From Acidobacteriota bacterium (GTDB lineage: Bacteria; Acidobacteriota; Terriglobia; Acidiferrales; UBA7541): a stretch of 29,385 bases of DNA. Under the pieces are notes generated by a model. It was not told the origin of the DNA. It worked only from the letters and a program-made list of their open reading frames with translations, and made no database searches. How positions within the stretch are numbered: position 1 is the first letter of the stretch; each line of letters opens with the position of its first letter. Location of the stretch: positions 314 to 29,698 of the forward strand of contig PMOP01000449.1 in NCBI GenBank assembly GCA_003161495.1, given 5' to 3'. The translations under genes and the position numbers were made by a program. This document shows positions 17,054 through 24,824 of the stretch, piece by piece.

Positions 17054-18001
17054 ATGGCGGACATTCAAATCCGAAAAGCTGCAAATCAGCGACGACGAGC
17101 GAGTGTTATTTTGTTGGCGTGTTTGGCGGTTTTCTTGGCATTCCTCCCGCTGGCAGCGCGGCAACAGGAACTAGCAGGCTCGGCGCCTGCCGGCGCTAAA
17201 ACGCAGAGCAATTCTCAATCTAGGCCCGGCGACACAGCTCCGGCGCAGAACGGCCCCTCCAGCGCCGCGCCGCAAAGTTCCACTCTTGGGCCGCCAACGC
17301 TTCCGATCGATGAAATCATCCAGAAATTTGCGGCGCGGGAAGCGGAGTTCAAAACCGAGCGCGACAATTTCACGTACACGCAAACATTTACAATCCAGAC
17401 GCTCGATTCCAGCGGACGCCCCGACGGCGAATACACGATGACCAGTGAAATTGTATTCACACCCGCAGGCAAACGATTCGAGAGGGTGACCTACGCGCCC
17501 GCTCCCACGCTCGATCGCATTTCGCTTTCGCAGCAGGACCTGGACGATCTCGAGCACGTGCAGCCCTTTGTTCTGACCACATCGGAATTGCCTAAATACA
17601 ACGTCAAGTATGTGGATCACGTGCAGCTTGATGAACTTTCGGCTTATGAGTTCGAGGTGGCGCCGAAAACCCTGGAGAAAAATCAGCGATATTTTCAGGG
17701 ACGCGTCTGGGTGGAAGACAAAGACCTCGAAATCGTGAAGTCCGACGGCAAGGCCGTCCCGGATATCCGCAAGGGAGGCCAGGAAAACGTATTTCCGCGA
17801 TTTGAAACTTTTCGCGAAAACGTCGAAGGCCACTTCTGGTTTCCCACCTACACGCGATCCAACGACGTTCTGCACTTCAGTGGGGAAAGCGTCCCGATTC
17901 GCATGGTCGTGAAGTATGAGAATTACAAGCGATTCGGCGTGACCGTTAAGATTGGCGCGGGTAAAGAGAAGCAAGTTCCTCCGCCGGACGAAAAGAAGTA
18001 A
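17054..18001 (+). CDS. exported LolA-like/outer-membrane lipoprotein-sorting-like protein
   Basis: A 315-residue protein of unknown function. An N-terminal export signal (RRRASVILLACLAVFLAFLP) is followed by a low-complexity Pro/Ser/Ala linker to about residue 80. A beta-rich body follows with strands such as FTYTQTFTIQTLD, YTMTSEIVFTPAGKRFERV, YFQGRVWVEDKDLEIVK and HFWFPTYTRS. This alternation, with a VWVEDKDLEIVK strand and a final VKYENYKRFGV strand, resembles LolA/LppX-type lipid-binding folds, but the assignment is from pattern only. The ATG is preceded by GGAGAGAG. It converges on the multicopper oxidase gene with an 18-nt gap. No partner genes are evident. Confidence 0.8.
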   Translation: MADIQIRKAANQRRRASVILLACLAVFLAFLPLAARQQELAGSAPAGAKTQSNSQSRPGDTAPAQNGPSSAAPQSSTLGPPTLPIDEIIQKFAAREAEFKTERDNFTYTQTFTIQTLDSSGRPDGEYTMTSEIVFTPAGKRFERVTYAPAPTLDRISLSQQDLDDLEHVQPFVLTTSELPKYNVKYVDHVQLDELSAYEFEVAPKTLEKNQRYFQGRVWVEDKDLEIVKSDGKAVPDIRKGGQENVFPRFETFRENVEGHFWFPTYTRSNDVLHFSGESVPIRMVVKYENYKRFGVTVKIGAGKEKQVPPPDEKK

Positions 18002-18019
18002 TCCGGCGACAAGTGCCCG

Positions 18020-19474
18020 TCAAGCGTAACGGAACAGCGCTTTGAATCCGTAATCCATGTGCTGCTGAATGTGGCAGTGAAACAGCGTAAGCCCCGGCTG
18101 ATCGGCAACCATGTCCACGGTGGCGCGACCGTAGCCCGGAACGATCACCGTATCTTTCATCACGCCGGCAGTGGCTTTGCCGTTGATCTCCACGATCTCG
18201 AAGGAATGCCGATGCATATGAAGCGGATGATCGTCCTCGCTGCGATTGCGAAACACCAGCCGGTACCGGCCGCCTTGCTTCAGAACGAATTCCTGATCGT
18301 GCGGATATTCTTTTCCGTTCACGGTCCAGCTGTTGAATAATCCAGCGCCGCTCGGAACTTTCTGAAAAATCATGTCGATGGTGGAATCCGGCGCAGGCTG
18401 CGTTCCCGCCTTTCCAAAAATCGTGTAATCCCAGGCAGATTTCCTGGGCGCAATCCATTGCGGCTGTTTGTGCTGATTCGCGTATTCAAAGAGGACGCCC
18501 ATGCCGCCGTTACGCACATCGTCCGTGTCCGTGCCGAAGATCCACACGCCCGGCTGGTTCATTTCGATGATGGCGTCGACGCGTTCGCCGGGGCCAATAT
18601 AAATCACGTCAACGGATTGCGGCGTCGGAACCGGATTGCCATCGAGGGCGATAATTTGAAATTTATGGCCTGGGAGAGCCATGCGGCGATTCATGCTCGC
18701 GCTCGCGTTGAGCAAATGCATCAGAACGCGCTGGCCCGGCTGCACGCGGATTGGTTCGCCGGCTCCCATGGCTTTGTCGTTGATGGAAAACATCTGGTAG
18801 CCGACTTCGAGGCCGGAAGGGTTGGTGTCGAGCGTTTTGGGCCGCTCGGGCTGCGGTCCGGCGTTGGATTCGTCATCGTCATCTTGCTCTTCCGGATTAA
18901 AAAACGGCTCCCATTCCCGGAGCGCGAGGAAAATTTCCTGATCGTAATTTCCGGGATTGCCGGCGGACTCGATCATGAGGAATCCAAACTGGCCGGTGTA
19001 AGCGCCGCGGTGCAGATCGGAGCCTGCCATCGTATGCGTGTGATACCAGCGCGTCCCGGCAGGACGCGGCGTGAATTGATAGCGAATGCGGCCGTGCGGC
19101 GGGACCATGGGAGTGTTTTCTTCCTCGACGCCATCGACATCGCCAGGAATGAACAGCCCGTGCCAATGCACGAGTTCGGGGACGTCGGTGTCGTTGATGA
19201 CGTCGACCGTGACGGGTTTTCCTTCGCGCATGCGAAGAATCGGTCCGGGAGAAGTTCCGTTGTAGCCGATGGTGCTGATGATGCGGGTGGGCGTGAGTTC
19301 CACCGTTACGGGCGCAATGCGCAGAGTGAAATCGGCTTTGGGACTTTCTTGCGCGGCGGCGCCCGGCTGCATGCCGGCCATTCCGGGCTGCTGTGCTTGA
19401 GACATCAGCAGCTTCGCCGCTCCTAATTCCATCGCGGCGATGCCACCGAATTTCATGAATTCCCTTCGGTCCAC
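18020..19474 (-). CDS. Tat-exported multicopper oxidase
   Basis: A periplasmic multicopper oxidase (laccase/CotA/CueO-like), 484 residues. The start is GTG at 19474, preceded by GGGAGGAA at ideal spacing; it gives a twin-arginine leader DRREFMKFGG right at the N terminus. Copper motifs are complete: HWHG (H103, H105), WYHTH (H145, H147), HPLHMH (416-421) and HCHIQQH (466-472). The type 1 copper axial position is Phe477, a non-coordinating residue usually linked to higher redox potential. An acidic loop (EEQDDDDES) interrupts the region after domain 1, and a Met/Gln/Gly-rich segment follows the signal. It should oxidise phenols or metal ions with oxygen; the substrate is unknown. The open frame extends to 19549 but that would bury the Tat motif. 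Confidence 0.93.
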   Translation of the reverse strand: MDRREFMKFGGIAAMELGAAKLLMSQAQQPGMAGMQPGAAAQESPKADFTLRIAPVTVELTPTRIISTIGYNGTSPGPILRMREGKPVTVDVINDTDVPELVHWHGLFIPGDVDGVEEENTPMVPPHGRIRYQFTPRPAGTRWYHTHTMAGSDLHRGAYTGQFGFLMIESAGNPGNYDQEIFLALREWEPFFNPEEQDDDDESNAGPQPERPKTLDTNPSGLEVGYQMFSINDKAMGAGEPIRVQPGQRVLMHLLNASASMNRRMALPGHKFQIIALDGNPVPTPQSVDVIYIGPGERVDAIIEMNQPGVWIFGTDTDDVRNGGMGVLFEYANQHKQPQWIAPRKSAWDYTIFGKAGTQPAPDSTIDMIFQKVPSGAGLFNSWTVNGKEYPHDQEFVLKQGGRYRLVFRNRSEDDHPLHMHRHSFEIVEINGKATAGVMKDTVIVPGYGRATVDMVADQPGLTLFHCHIQQHMDYGFKALFRYA

Positions 19475-19665
19475 AATTTCCTCCCGGCGGCTTCCCGCAC
19501 GCGCAGCGAGCCATTCTTCTGCCAGAGCGCCGAAAAGAAATCCTCTCACGGTGGGAAGGCCGGTTCAAGCCACAACTCGGGTAAAACAATCTCTCCGTTC
19601 AGCCTCACTTCCAGATGATTTTAATATCCGAACGCGTGTTTTTGCATACGGGGGCAAGCCGATTC

Positions 19666-19695
19666 TTGAAATCGGTCCGTCATCTGATATATAAC
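19666..19695 (+). promoter_or_regulatory. candidate promoter for the PAS-domain gene
   Basis: TTGAAA and TATAAC are separated by 18 nt, and the -10 region is embedded in TATATAAC. Predicted start of transcription is near 19702, about 60 nt before the ATG at 19764. Confidence 0.45.
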
Positions 19696-19763
19696 GCCCA
19701 TGGTAAGCACACGGCTCGCATGGCCGAAGCAAGACACTTCAGACGTTTTTGAGAACGGCACTT

Positions 19764-20264
19764 ATGCGCGACCATCGCCATCCTGAGGTACAAGCCGCGA
19801 AATATGCAGTTTTTGTCAATTCAGGACGCCGCTACACGGATTGCTCGGATGATGTATGTAAACTTGTCGGGTACGCTCGCTCCGAAATTCTGACCTTGAA
19901 TATCGACGACCTGAGCTTTGATAAAATCTCGGTGTCGCCCCTTTTTGAAAAATACCAGCGTGAGGCCCGGCAAAACGGTGAATTTATCCTTAGACACAAA
20001 AACGGAACGCCGATATTAGTCCATTACAACGCGTGGGTATTCGACGATGGCTGCCATGCAGCCGTTTGGGAACCTGCCGAGGATTGGGAACAATTATATC
20101 TTGCGGCTCTTCTGGAGACACACCCAAGTACGCTGCGAGATAAGGCCAACGCCGCGCTGAGCGCAATCCAAAAACGCGAGACATCGTTTGGCGTCGCGGA
20201 AAACCCGGCTACTCGCCAAAAGTTGTCAGACGCTCGCGAAGCACTTCGGATTCTTTTGTCTTAA
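19764..20264 (+). CDS. stand-alone PAS-domain protein
   Basis: A small (166-residue) cytosolic protein consisting of one PAS fold at about residues 12-100: AVFVNSGRRYTDCSDDVCKL, VGYARSEILTLNIDDLS, and FILRHKNGTPILVHYNAWVF match the N-cap, helical and beta-sheet parts. A helical tail follows. It lacks any kinase or output domain, so it probably senses or binds a partner. The ATG at 19764 is chosen; a TTG five codons upstream is an alternative. The next gene is PilZ-like and a diguanylate cyclase lies convergently beyond it, which hints at a signalling group. Confidence 0.8.
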   Translation: MRDHRHPEVQAAKYAVFVNSGRRYTDCSDDVCKLVGYARSEILTLNIDDLSFDKISVSPLFEKYQREARQNGEFILRHKNGTPILVHYNAWVFDDGCHAAVWEPAEDWEQLYLAALLETHPSTLRDKANAALSAIQKRETSFGVAENPATRQKLSDAREALRILLS

Positions 20265-20449
20265 ATTAAAATCGCGCCATCTTTTCGGTGCGGGCTAATG
20301 CAGGCTTTGCCGGTCGGAAAGTACCTGTCCCGGCGTACCAGCCGAAAATAGGACTTCGCTACTATTGGCCGGAACGGTTTTATTCGCGATGATGATTCGT
20401 TGGAGTGACCTTAGATCGAACCGCCAGTGACTCGCGAGGAATACGATTC

Positions 20450-20857
20450 ATGAGCAGAATCTACGACGCAATCCAGTGCGCACGGGAAACCCGATCCAAG
20501 AATGGAGTCGACACCGCGGAGTATCTCGGCGAAATGACATTGCCGGAGCGTCGCGGGACTCCCAGGCGAGACCTGGGCATCGACTTGACGGTCTACGGGC
20601 GGTCCGCCGGCGAAACGGCTTTTTATGAGCAAGCCAGGGCAATCATCGGAAATGCCAGCGGCGGCGTGTTATTGCTGGGGGTCCCCGTTTTGGAAGGGCA
20701 GGACTTGCTGCTCATTAACAACGGCACTTCACAAGAGCAAATCTGCAACATTGTGAGCGTCCGCACTGATCGCATGGAGATCTGCGAAGTAATGGTCAGC
20801 TTCCCTTCGCCGAATCCGGATTTCTGGAAGCCTTCCGGCACGGGCCGAGTCATCTAA
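20450..20857 (+). CDS. PilZ-like domain protein
   Basis: A 135-residue protein. The N terminus MSRIYDAIQCARETR resembles the conserved start of acidobacterial exopolysaccharide/BY-kinase-type and PilZ proteins. A PilZ-like barrel follows: ERRGTPRRD provides an RxxxR motif, and NASGGVLLLGVPVLEGQDLLLI resembles the D/N-x-S-x-x-G strand but is one residue short of the consensus. Binding of cyclic di-GMP is therefore plausible but uncertain. The ATG at 20450 has a GAGGA site; an upstream frame to 20405 is unlikely. It lies 185 nt after the PAS gene and is followed by a palindromic element. Confidence 0.65.
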   Translation: MSRIYDAIQCARETRSKNGVDTAEYLGEMTLPERRGTPRRDLGIDLTVYGRSAGETAFYEQARAIIGNASGGVLLLGVPVLEGQDLLLINNGTSQEQICNIVSVRTDRMEICEVMVSFPSPNPDFWKPSGTGRVI

Positions 20858-20901
20858 TCACGAATTTTCTTTCCCTTAACAATTTACTGAGAAACATAAA
20901 T

Positions 20902-20996
20902 TTTTGTCATTCCGAGGCGCGCTGTGCGCCGAGGAATCTCTCTTTTCCCGCTGCTAAAATAAGGAGAGATTCCTCGCTGCCCTCGGAATGACAAAA
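20902..20996. repeat. nested inverted repeat between convergent genes
   Basis: Outer arms TTTTGTCATTCCGAG (20902-20916) and CTCGGAATGACAAAA (20982-20996) pair perfectly over 15 nt. Inner arms GAGGAATCTCTC (20931-20942) and GAGAGATTCCTC (20964-20975) pair over 12 nt. A GCGC-rich hairpin lies between the left arms. It resembles the GTCATTCCGAG...GAGGAATC intergenic elements common in many bacterial genomes. It sits between the PilZ-like and diguanylate cyclase genes and could end both transcripts. Confidence 0.85.
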
Positions 20997-21045
20997 TAAA
21001 TCGCTTTACAGTTGTTTGTTTTCCCGCAGGCTATTCATACGGCGA

Positions 21046-22311
21046 TCAAGTACGTTTGCGCTTTTCCATCCTGCCCCGTTTGGATTGCTCCTTCATCGCG
21101 TAGAGAGCGCGGTCGGCATACTCGAGCAACTGTTGAATCGTGACGCCGGATTTCGGAAATGTGGCGATCCCGATGCTCAGGCTGAGTTGCGGAACTTCCG
21201 TGTCCGCCAGCAAACAGTTTCGCACGCGCTCGACCACTTGCTCGGCGGCGGAAACATTCGTTTCCGGCAGCACCAGCGCGAATTCGTCACCGCCGTATCG
21301 CGCCGCGGTGTCAATCGACCGCGAGTTCAACCGGAGAATCGTGGCCACGCGGCAGAGCGCGCGGCTTCCGATGACGTGTCCATGGTGATCGTTGATCTTC
21401 TTGAGGCCATCGAGGTCCATGAGCAGCAGGGAAAAAGGACGGTTGGTTCGGCCCGAGCGTTCCAGTTCACCGTGCAGAACGTCGATCAGGTGGCGGTAAT
21501 TCGCAAGCCCCGTCAGGCTGTCGCTGATCGCCAGCGTGCGCACCCGGCGGAAAAGCCGCGCGTTGTCCAGCAACGTGGCGCCAAGCAGAACGATATAACT
21601 AATGGCGTTGACGAGTTCCGCGACGCCCGCGGACGCGTCCAGCAGGCGCGCGGACTGGGAGGCGATCAGGTGGCTGGCGACGTTCAGTCCTGCGACCCAA
21701 ACGAGGGCGGTATCGAAAGCAAAGCCGTCGCTTTCCTTGGCGCTATTCAGGGCCATCGCGGCAATCAGAAAAATAGCCGCAGGGAGCAATTCCCAGGCCC
21801 GCGGTGTGGGGCTGTGCGGGCGGATTGCGGGAGTGCTCGGAAAAATCAGGAACGCCGCCGAAACCAGGCACGTGGCGCTGAGCACGATGGAGGATAGCGC
21901 CACGACATTTTTCCCGGGATCGCGCGGCCAGGGCAGCCATTTGTTGATAACGCAAGCGACGAGAAGCAAAAGGCCGAGCAGCGTCTGCCCAATCATCCAG
22001 GAAACCGGAACGCGGACTTGCTCCGAGGGTTTCAGGAAATGATCGTAGAATTCAAAAATCGCGCTCAGGTGGATGATGCCGGTAACTCCGAACGTCAGCC
22101 CCAGGAGAAGCGAAATGCGGTTTCCCGTGCCGTAATATCGGACGAGTACGCTGGCGGCGATCGTAAAACTGAGCAGGGCCGAGATAATTTCGGCGCTGGA
22201 CCAGGCCAGCGGATTCAGTACGATATTGAGCTCCCGCAGCAGGTGCCCCAGGACGACAGCTCCGCTGCAGGCCACCACTGCCAGCCACCAGGATCGCCCT
22301 ACGGGCCGCAT
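21046..22311 (-). CDS. membrane-bound diguanylate cyclase (GGDEF)
   Basis: Synthesises cyclic di-GMP from two GTP. The N-terminal half has about eight hydrophobic segments and resembles a MASE-type membrane sensor domain; none of its ligands are known. The GGDEF domain begins at SDSLTGLANYRHL, with MDLDGLKKINDHHGH (metal-binding Asp) and the active site YGGDEF at about residues 340-344. An RSID motif five residues before GGDEF fits the inhibitory I-site, so product feedback is likely. The ATG at 22311 (MRPVGRSW) has an AAGGA site nine bases upstream; the alternative ATG at 22338 lacks one at normal spacing. Confidence 0.92.
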   Translation of the reverse strand: MRPVGRSWWLAVVACSGAVVLGHLLRELNIVLNPLAWSSAEIISALLSFTIAASVLVRYYGTGNRISLLLGLTFGVTGIIHLSAIFEFYDHFLKPSEQVRVPVSWMIGQTLLGLLLLVACVINKWLPWPRDPGKNVVALSSIVLSATCLVSAAFLIFPSTPAIRPHSPTPRAWELLPAAIFLIAAMALNSAKESDGFAFDTALVWVAGLNVASHLIASQSARLLDASAGVAELVNAISYIVLLGATLLDNARLFRRVRTLAISDSLTGLANYRHLIDVLHGELERSGRTNRPFSLLLMDLDGLKKINDHHGHVIGSRALCRVATILRLNSRSIDTAARYGGDEFALVLPETNVSAAEQVVERVRNCLLADTEVPQLSLSIGIATFPKSGVTIQQLLEYADRALYAMKEQSKRGRMEKRKRT

Positions 22312-22412
22312 AGTTTTAATTCCTTGGAATCCAGCCATATGTTCTTTAGATGCTCCTGAAACCCATTTTGAAACACTTGGTTGTGGAAACAGTCACGGTC
22401 GTTGGGCCAGAA

Positions 22413-24824
22413 TTAGTACAGGCGAGTCTTACCTGTACTTTTGGGCAGCCTGCCGTTTGCTCGAGGGAAATTTTCGCAGCGGACCAAGGCGAGCGGGTCA
22501 AAGGCGTCGTGCAAAAGCTCGGTATATTTGCGGCGGTCGTATCCGAACCAGCCGTCCCAGAGCGCATAGGCGCGCACGCGATCGTTCGGGACGCGATTGT
22601 CGCTGTCGGTGATGATGTACTCGACGGTCTGGCCGGGCCGCAGGCGCACGCCGCTGCCGAACAGTTGCTGCGCGACGATGGCGGTCTGATTGGCTTTGCG
22701 ATATTCGCGGGGCTCGCGCGTGAGGCGCTTGCTCACGATTAAATCCTCGATAGCGACGCTGCCGTCGGCCACGGATTCCTCGCAGCGGCGCAGAATTTCG
22801 CGGGCTTCTTCGAGCTTGGCGAGGTATCCGGGAAAATCGTGCGCTTCGGCGAGAATCTCGAGCACTTCCTGCTGCATGCGCGCCACGAGCGGCGGCGTGT
22901 CATGCCGGCGCAATTCCAGGCCGCGCACTTTGAGCGCGCCGTCTTCGGCGACGGCGAAAAAACGATTGGGCACGGGCACGTCTTCAAATTGCCGCGACGG
23001 AAGAAACACCACGTAACGATAGATGGCCTCGATCGCCAGCGGCAATTGCGTGCGCGCGGCGATTTCCGCGTTGAGCGCTTCGTAGTCGCCGCGCGTCGCT
23101 CCGGCTTTTTGCACGTACAGCGAATCCACCAGGGCGTGCAGAATTTCGTAGCCGCGATCCTCGGCGATTTCCTTGGCCACCAGCAGCGTTTCGCGCGCCA
23201 CGGCGTTGATCGCTTCGTGCGCCTCGATTTTTCCGAAGCGCGCGTTTTTGTAGCCGGTGTAGCCGAAGCAGCAAACCAGGAGCCACTTGAGCGCGTCGCG
23301 CTGGAGTTTGTAGCGCTGCATTTTTTCCGCTTCCGCGCTGCAGGGCCGGTCTGTGTAGCGCCCGCCTTCAGGCGGGCCTGTGCTCGCAACCAGGATGCCC
23401 GCCTGAAGGCGGGCGCTACATTTCTTCAGCTCACCGCGCTTGGCGATGAGCCGCTCGACGACGCGGCTGGTGATGCCGCGCCGCTTTTGGCAGACGCGGT
23501 AGCCCAGCTCGGGCACGCGCGGAGCATCGGGACAGCACGGGCAATTGACCGTCTCGGGCGAAATGTTGAACCGGGCCATGATGCTCGGATACTCGCTGAC
23601 GAAATCCAGTTCAGCGACGTTCGCGTGAAAGCCGGTTTTCGGCGTGAAGACCAGGCCGCCGCGATCGGCGATGAGCAATTCATCGGGCGGCTTGGGATCT
23701 TCGGGCTCGGCTTTTTGCTCGGGGATGAGCACGCCGTCGCGCCAGGCCAGTTCCATCTGCATGTAGGAGATGCCGGTGCCGGTGGAAGTGCGCGCGCAAT
23801 ATTGCACGGGGAGTTTGGTGATGCGCGCGAGTTCCCAGAGTCCGGAGAGGTCGCATTTGTCGGCGATGAAGGAATTCTGCGTGTCCACGTGCAGGCGGCC
23901 GAACAGCGTGGTCGCGCTGTTCTTGAACAGAATGCGGCCGTAGCTCATATAGCTGCGCGCGCGGCTCTCGTGTATTTCCGCGGAGGCGTCGCGGTTGAGC
24001 GTGAGCGGCAGGCGTAGCTTCGCGGCCTGTTCGCGCAGCTTTGGCAGGATCGTGGCGTCGCCCCAATCGCTCAAGATCAGGTCGGGATCGTGCCGCGCGA
24101 GCAGATGCTGAAACGCGACGGCGGCGGGCTCGCCCGCTTCGTCGAGTTCCATTTGGCGCCCGTCCACTTCGATTTCTAACGCTGTCCATTGGCCAAAAGG
24201 GGATCCATGACGGGGATCGATGCCCTTCAGGCCGCCGAGGCGCACGCGCAGGATTTCCAGCGGCGGCGGATCGTAGTCGATCGCCCATTCCGTGTCGCGG
24301 CATTCCAGCGCGAGGATGCGGCCCTCTTCGTCGGCTTCGGCTTCGACGCGCGCCAGCGGAAACACGCCGCGCTGCCAGCAGTACAGCGACGCGAGCATCA
24401 AGTCGCTGTTGTAGAGCCGCAGCGAAATGTCGAACTGGCGCACCCAGCGCGTCCACGAAGCAAATTCATTGGGGTGCGCTACTTCGATTTCCAGCACGGG
24501 CCGGGCGCGCTGCTCCCACAAATCCATGCGCTCGGCCGCGCGGCAGGCAAGGGCGTGCGGCTGCCGCGCGGCTGCATCGCGCAGACGATGCAGGACGGCG
24601 TCCGGCCCCGACACGTAAAATGCCGGCGTGAAACGGTCAATCAGCCGGTGGCGCGTCTGGTCCGGGCTGATCAGCCACAGCGTCATCCCGTGCGGGCTCG
24701 GGTAGAGATCGAGGAGCCATCCGCTGATCGAAGTTGAGGCGCCTGCTTGTGTCGGGTTGCGTATTAAGTTGTGTGTCGAGCTGTGTGTCGGGCTGCTCAT
24801 TTTCATCGGGGTTTCTGGGAGCAT
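22413..24824 (-). CDS. family B DNA polymerase with an in-frame palindromic element
   Basis: A PolB-family polymerase of about 803 residues. Motif A is LDFVSEYPSIM with catalytic D407. A four-Cys cluster (C428, C430, C431, C445) follows. Motif B is ALKWLLVCCFGYTGYKNA (K513). Motif C reads HALVDSLYV, with D567 in the essential second-Asp position but Leu in place of the first Asp of the usual DTDS. The N-terminal part has the size of an exonuclease domain, yet I cannot identify a convincing DxE. Residues 469-491 are encoded by a palindromic repeat (23354-23420), between the two helices of the predicted fingers. The last eight residues (796-803) and part of the stop codon come from another hairpin. 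The start overlaps the preceding gene by 188 nt; the only downstream options before the conserved SGWLLDLY are ATGs at 24806 and 24800. Confidence 0.88.
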   Translation of the reverse strand: MLPETPMKMSSPTHSSTHNLIRNPTQAGASTSISGWLLDLYPSPHGMTLWLISPDQTRHRLIDRFTPAFYVSGPDAVLHRLRDAAARQPHALACRAAERMDLWEQRARPVLEIEVAHPNEFASWTRWVRQFDISLRLYNSDLMLASLYCWQRGVFPLARVEAEADEEGRILALECRDTEWAIDYDPPPLEILRVRLGGLKGIDPRHGSPFGQWTALEIEVDGRQMELDEAGEPAAVAFQHLLARHDPDLILSDWGDATILPKLREQAAKLRLPLTLNRDASAEIHESRARSYMSYGRILFKNSATTLFGRLHVDTQNSFIADKCDLSGLWELARITKLPVQYCARTSTGTGISYMQMELAWRDGVLIPEQKAEPEDPKPPDELLIADRGGLVFTPKTGFHANVAELDFVSEYPSIMARFNISPETVNCPCCPDAPRVPELGYRVCQKRRGITSRVVERLIAKRGELKKCSARLQAGILVASTGPPEGGRYTDRPCSAEAEKMQRYKLQRDALKWLLVCCFGYTGYKNARFGKIEAHEAINAVARETLLVAKEIAEDRGYEILHALVDSLYVQKAGATRGDYEALNAEIAARTQLPLAIEAIYRYVVFLPSRQFEDVPVPNRFFAVAEDGALKVRGLELRRHDTPPLVARMQQEVLEILAEAHDFPGYLAKLEEAREILRRCEESVADGSVAIEDLIVSKRLTREPREYRKANQTAIVAQQLFGSGVRLRPGQTVEYIITDSDNRVPNDRVRAYALWDGWFGYDRRKYTELLHDAFDPLALVRCENFPRANGRLPKSTGKTRLY
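22415..22439. repeat. hairpin at the 3' end of the polymerase gene
   Basis: AGTACAGG and CCTGTACT pair perfectly over 8 bp around a 9-nt loop. The hairpin encodes the last eight residues of the polymerase and its edge contributes a base to the TAA stop. It differs from the GTAG-type elements and may be both a repeat insertion and a terminator stem. Confidence 0.6.
23354..23420. repeat. REP-like inverted pair inside the DNA polymerase gene
   Basis: Two 24-nt arms (23354-23377 and 23397-23420) are perfect reverse complements separated by 19 nt; each arm is itself a hairpin with GCCCGCC/GGCGGGC stems. The arm sequence is identical to the unit at 16-39. The element is open in the polymerase frame and adds about 23 residues beginning CSARLQAG. 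Confidence 0.93.

Noticed and set aside
23354..23420. A frameshift or pseudogene in the DNA polymerase caused by the repeat.
   Set aside because: The frame stays open through the element and the conserved motifs on both sides lie in the same frame.
22839..24017. Long open frame (392 codons) on the plus strand, opposite the DNA polymerase.
   Set aside because: Shadow frame caused by high GC at third codon positions; no recognisable domains and fully antisense to a well-supported gene.
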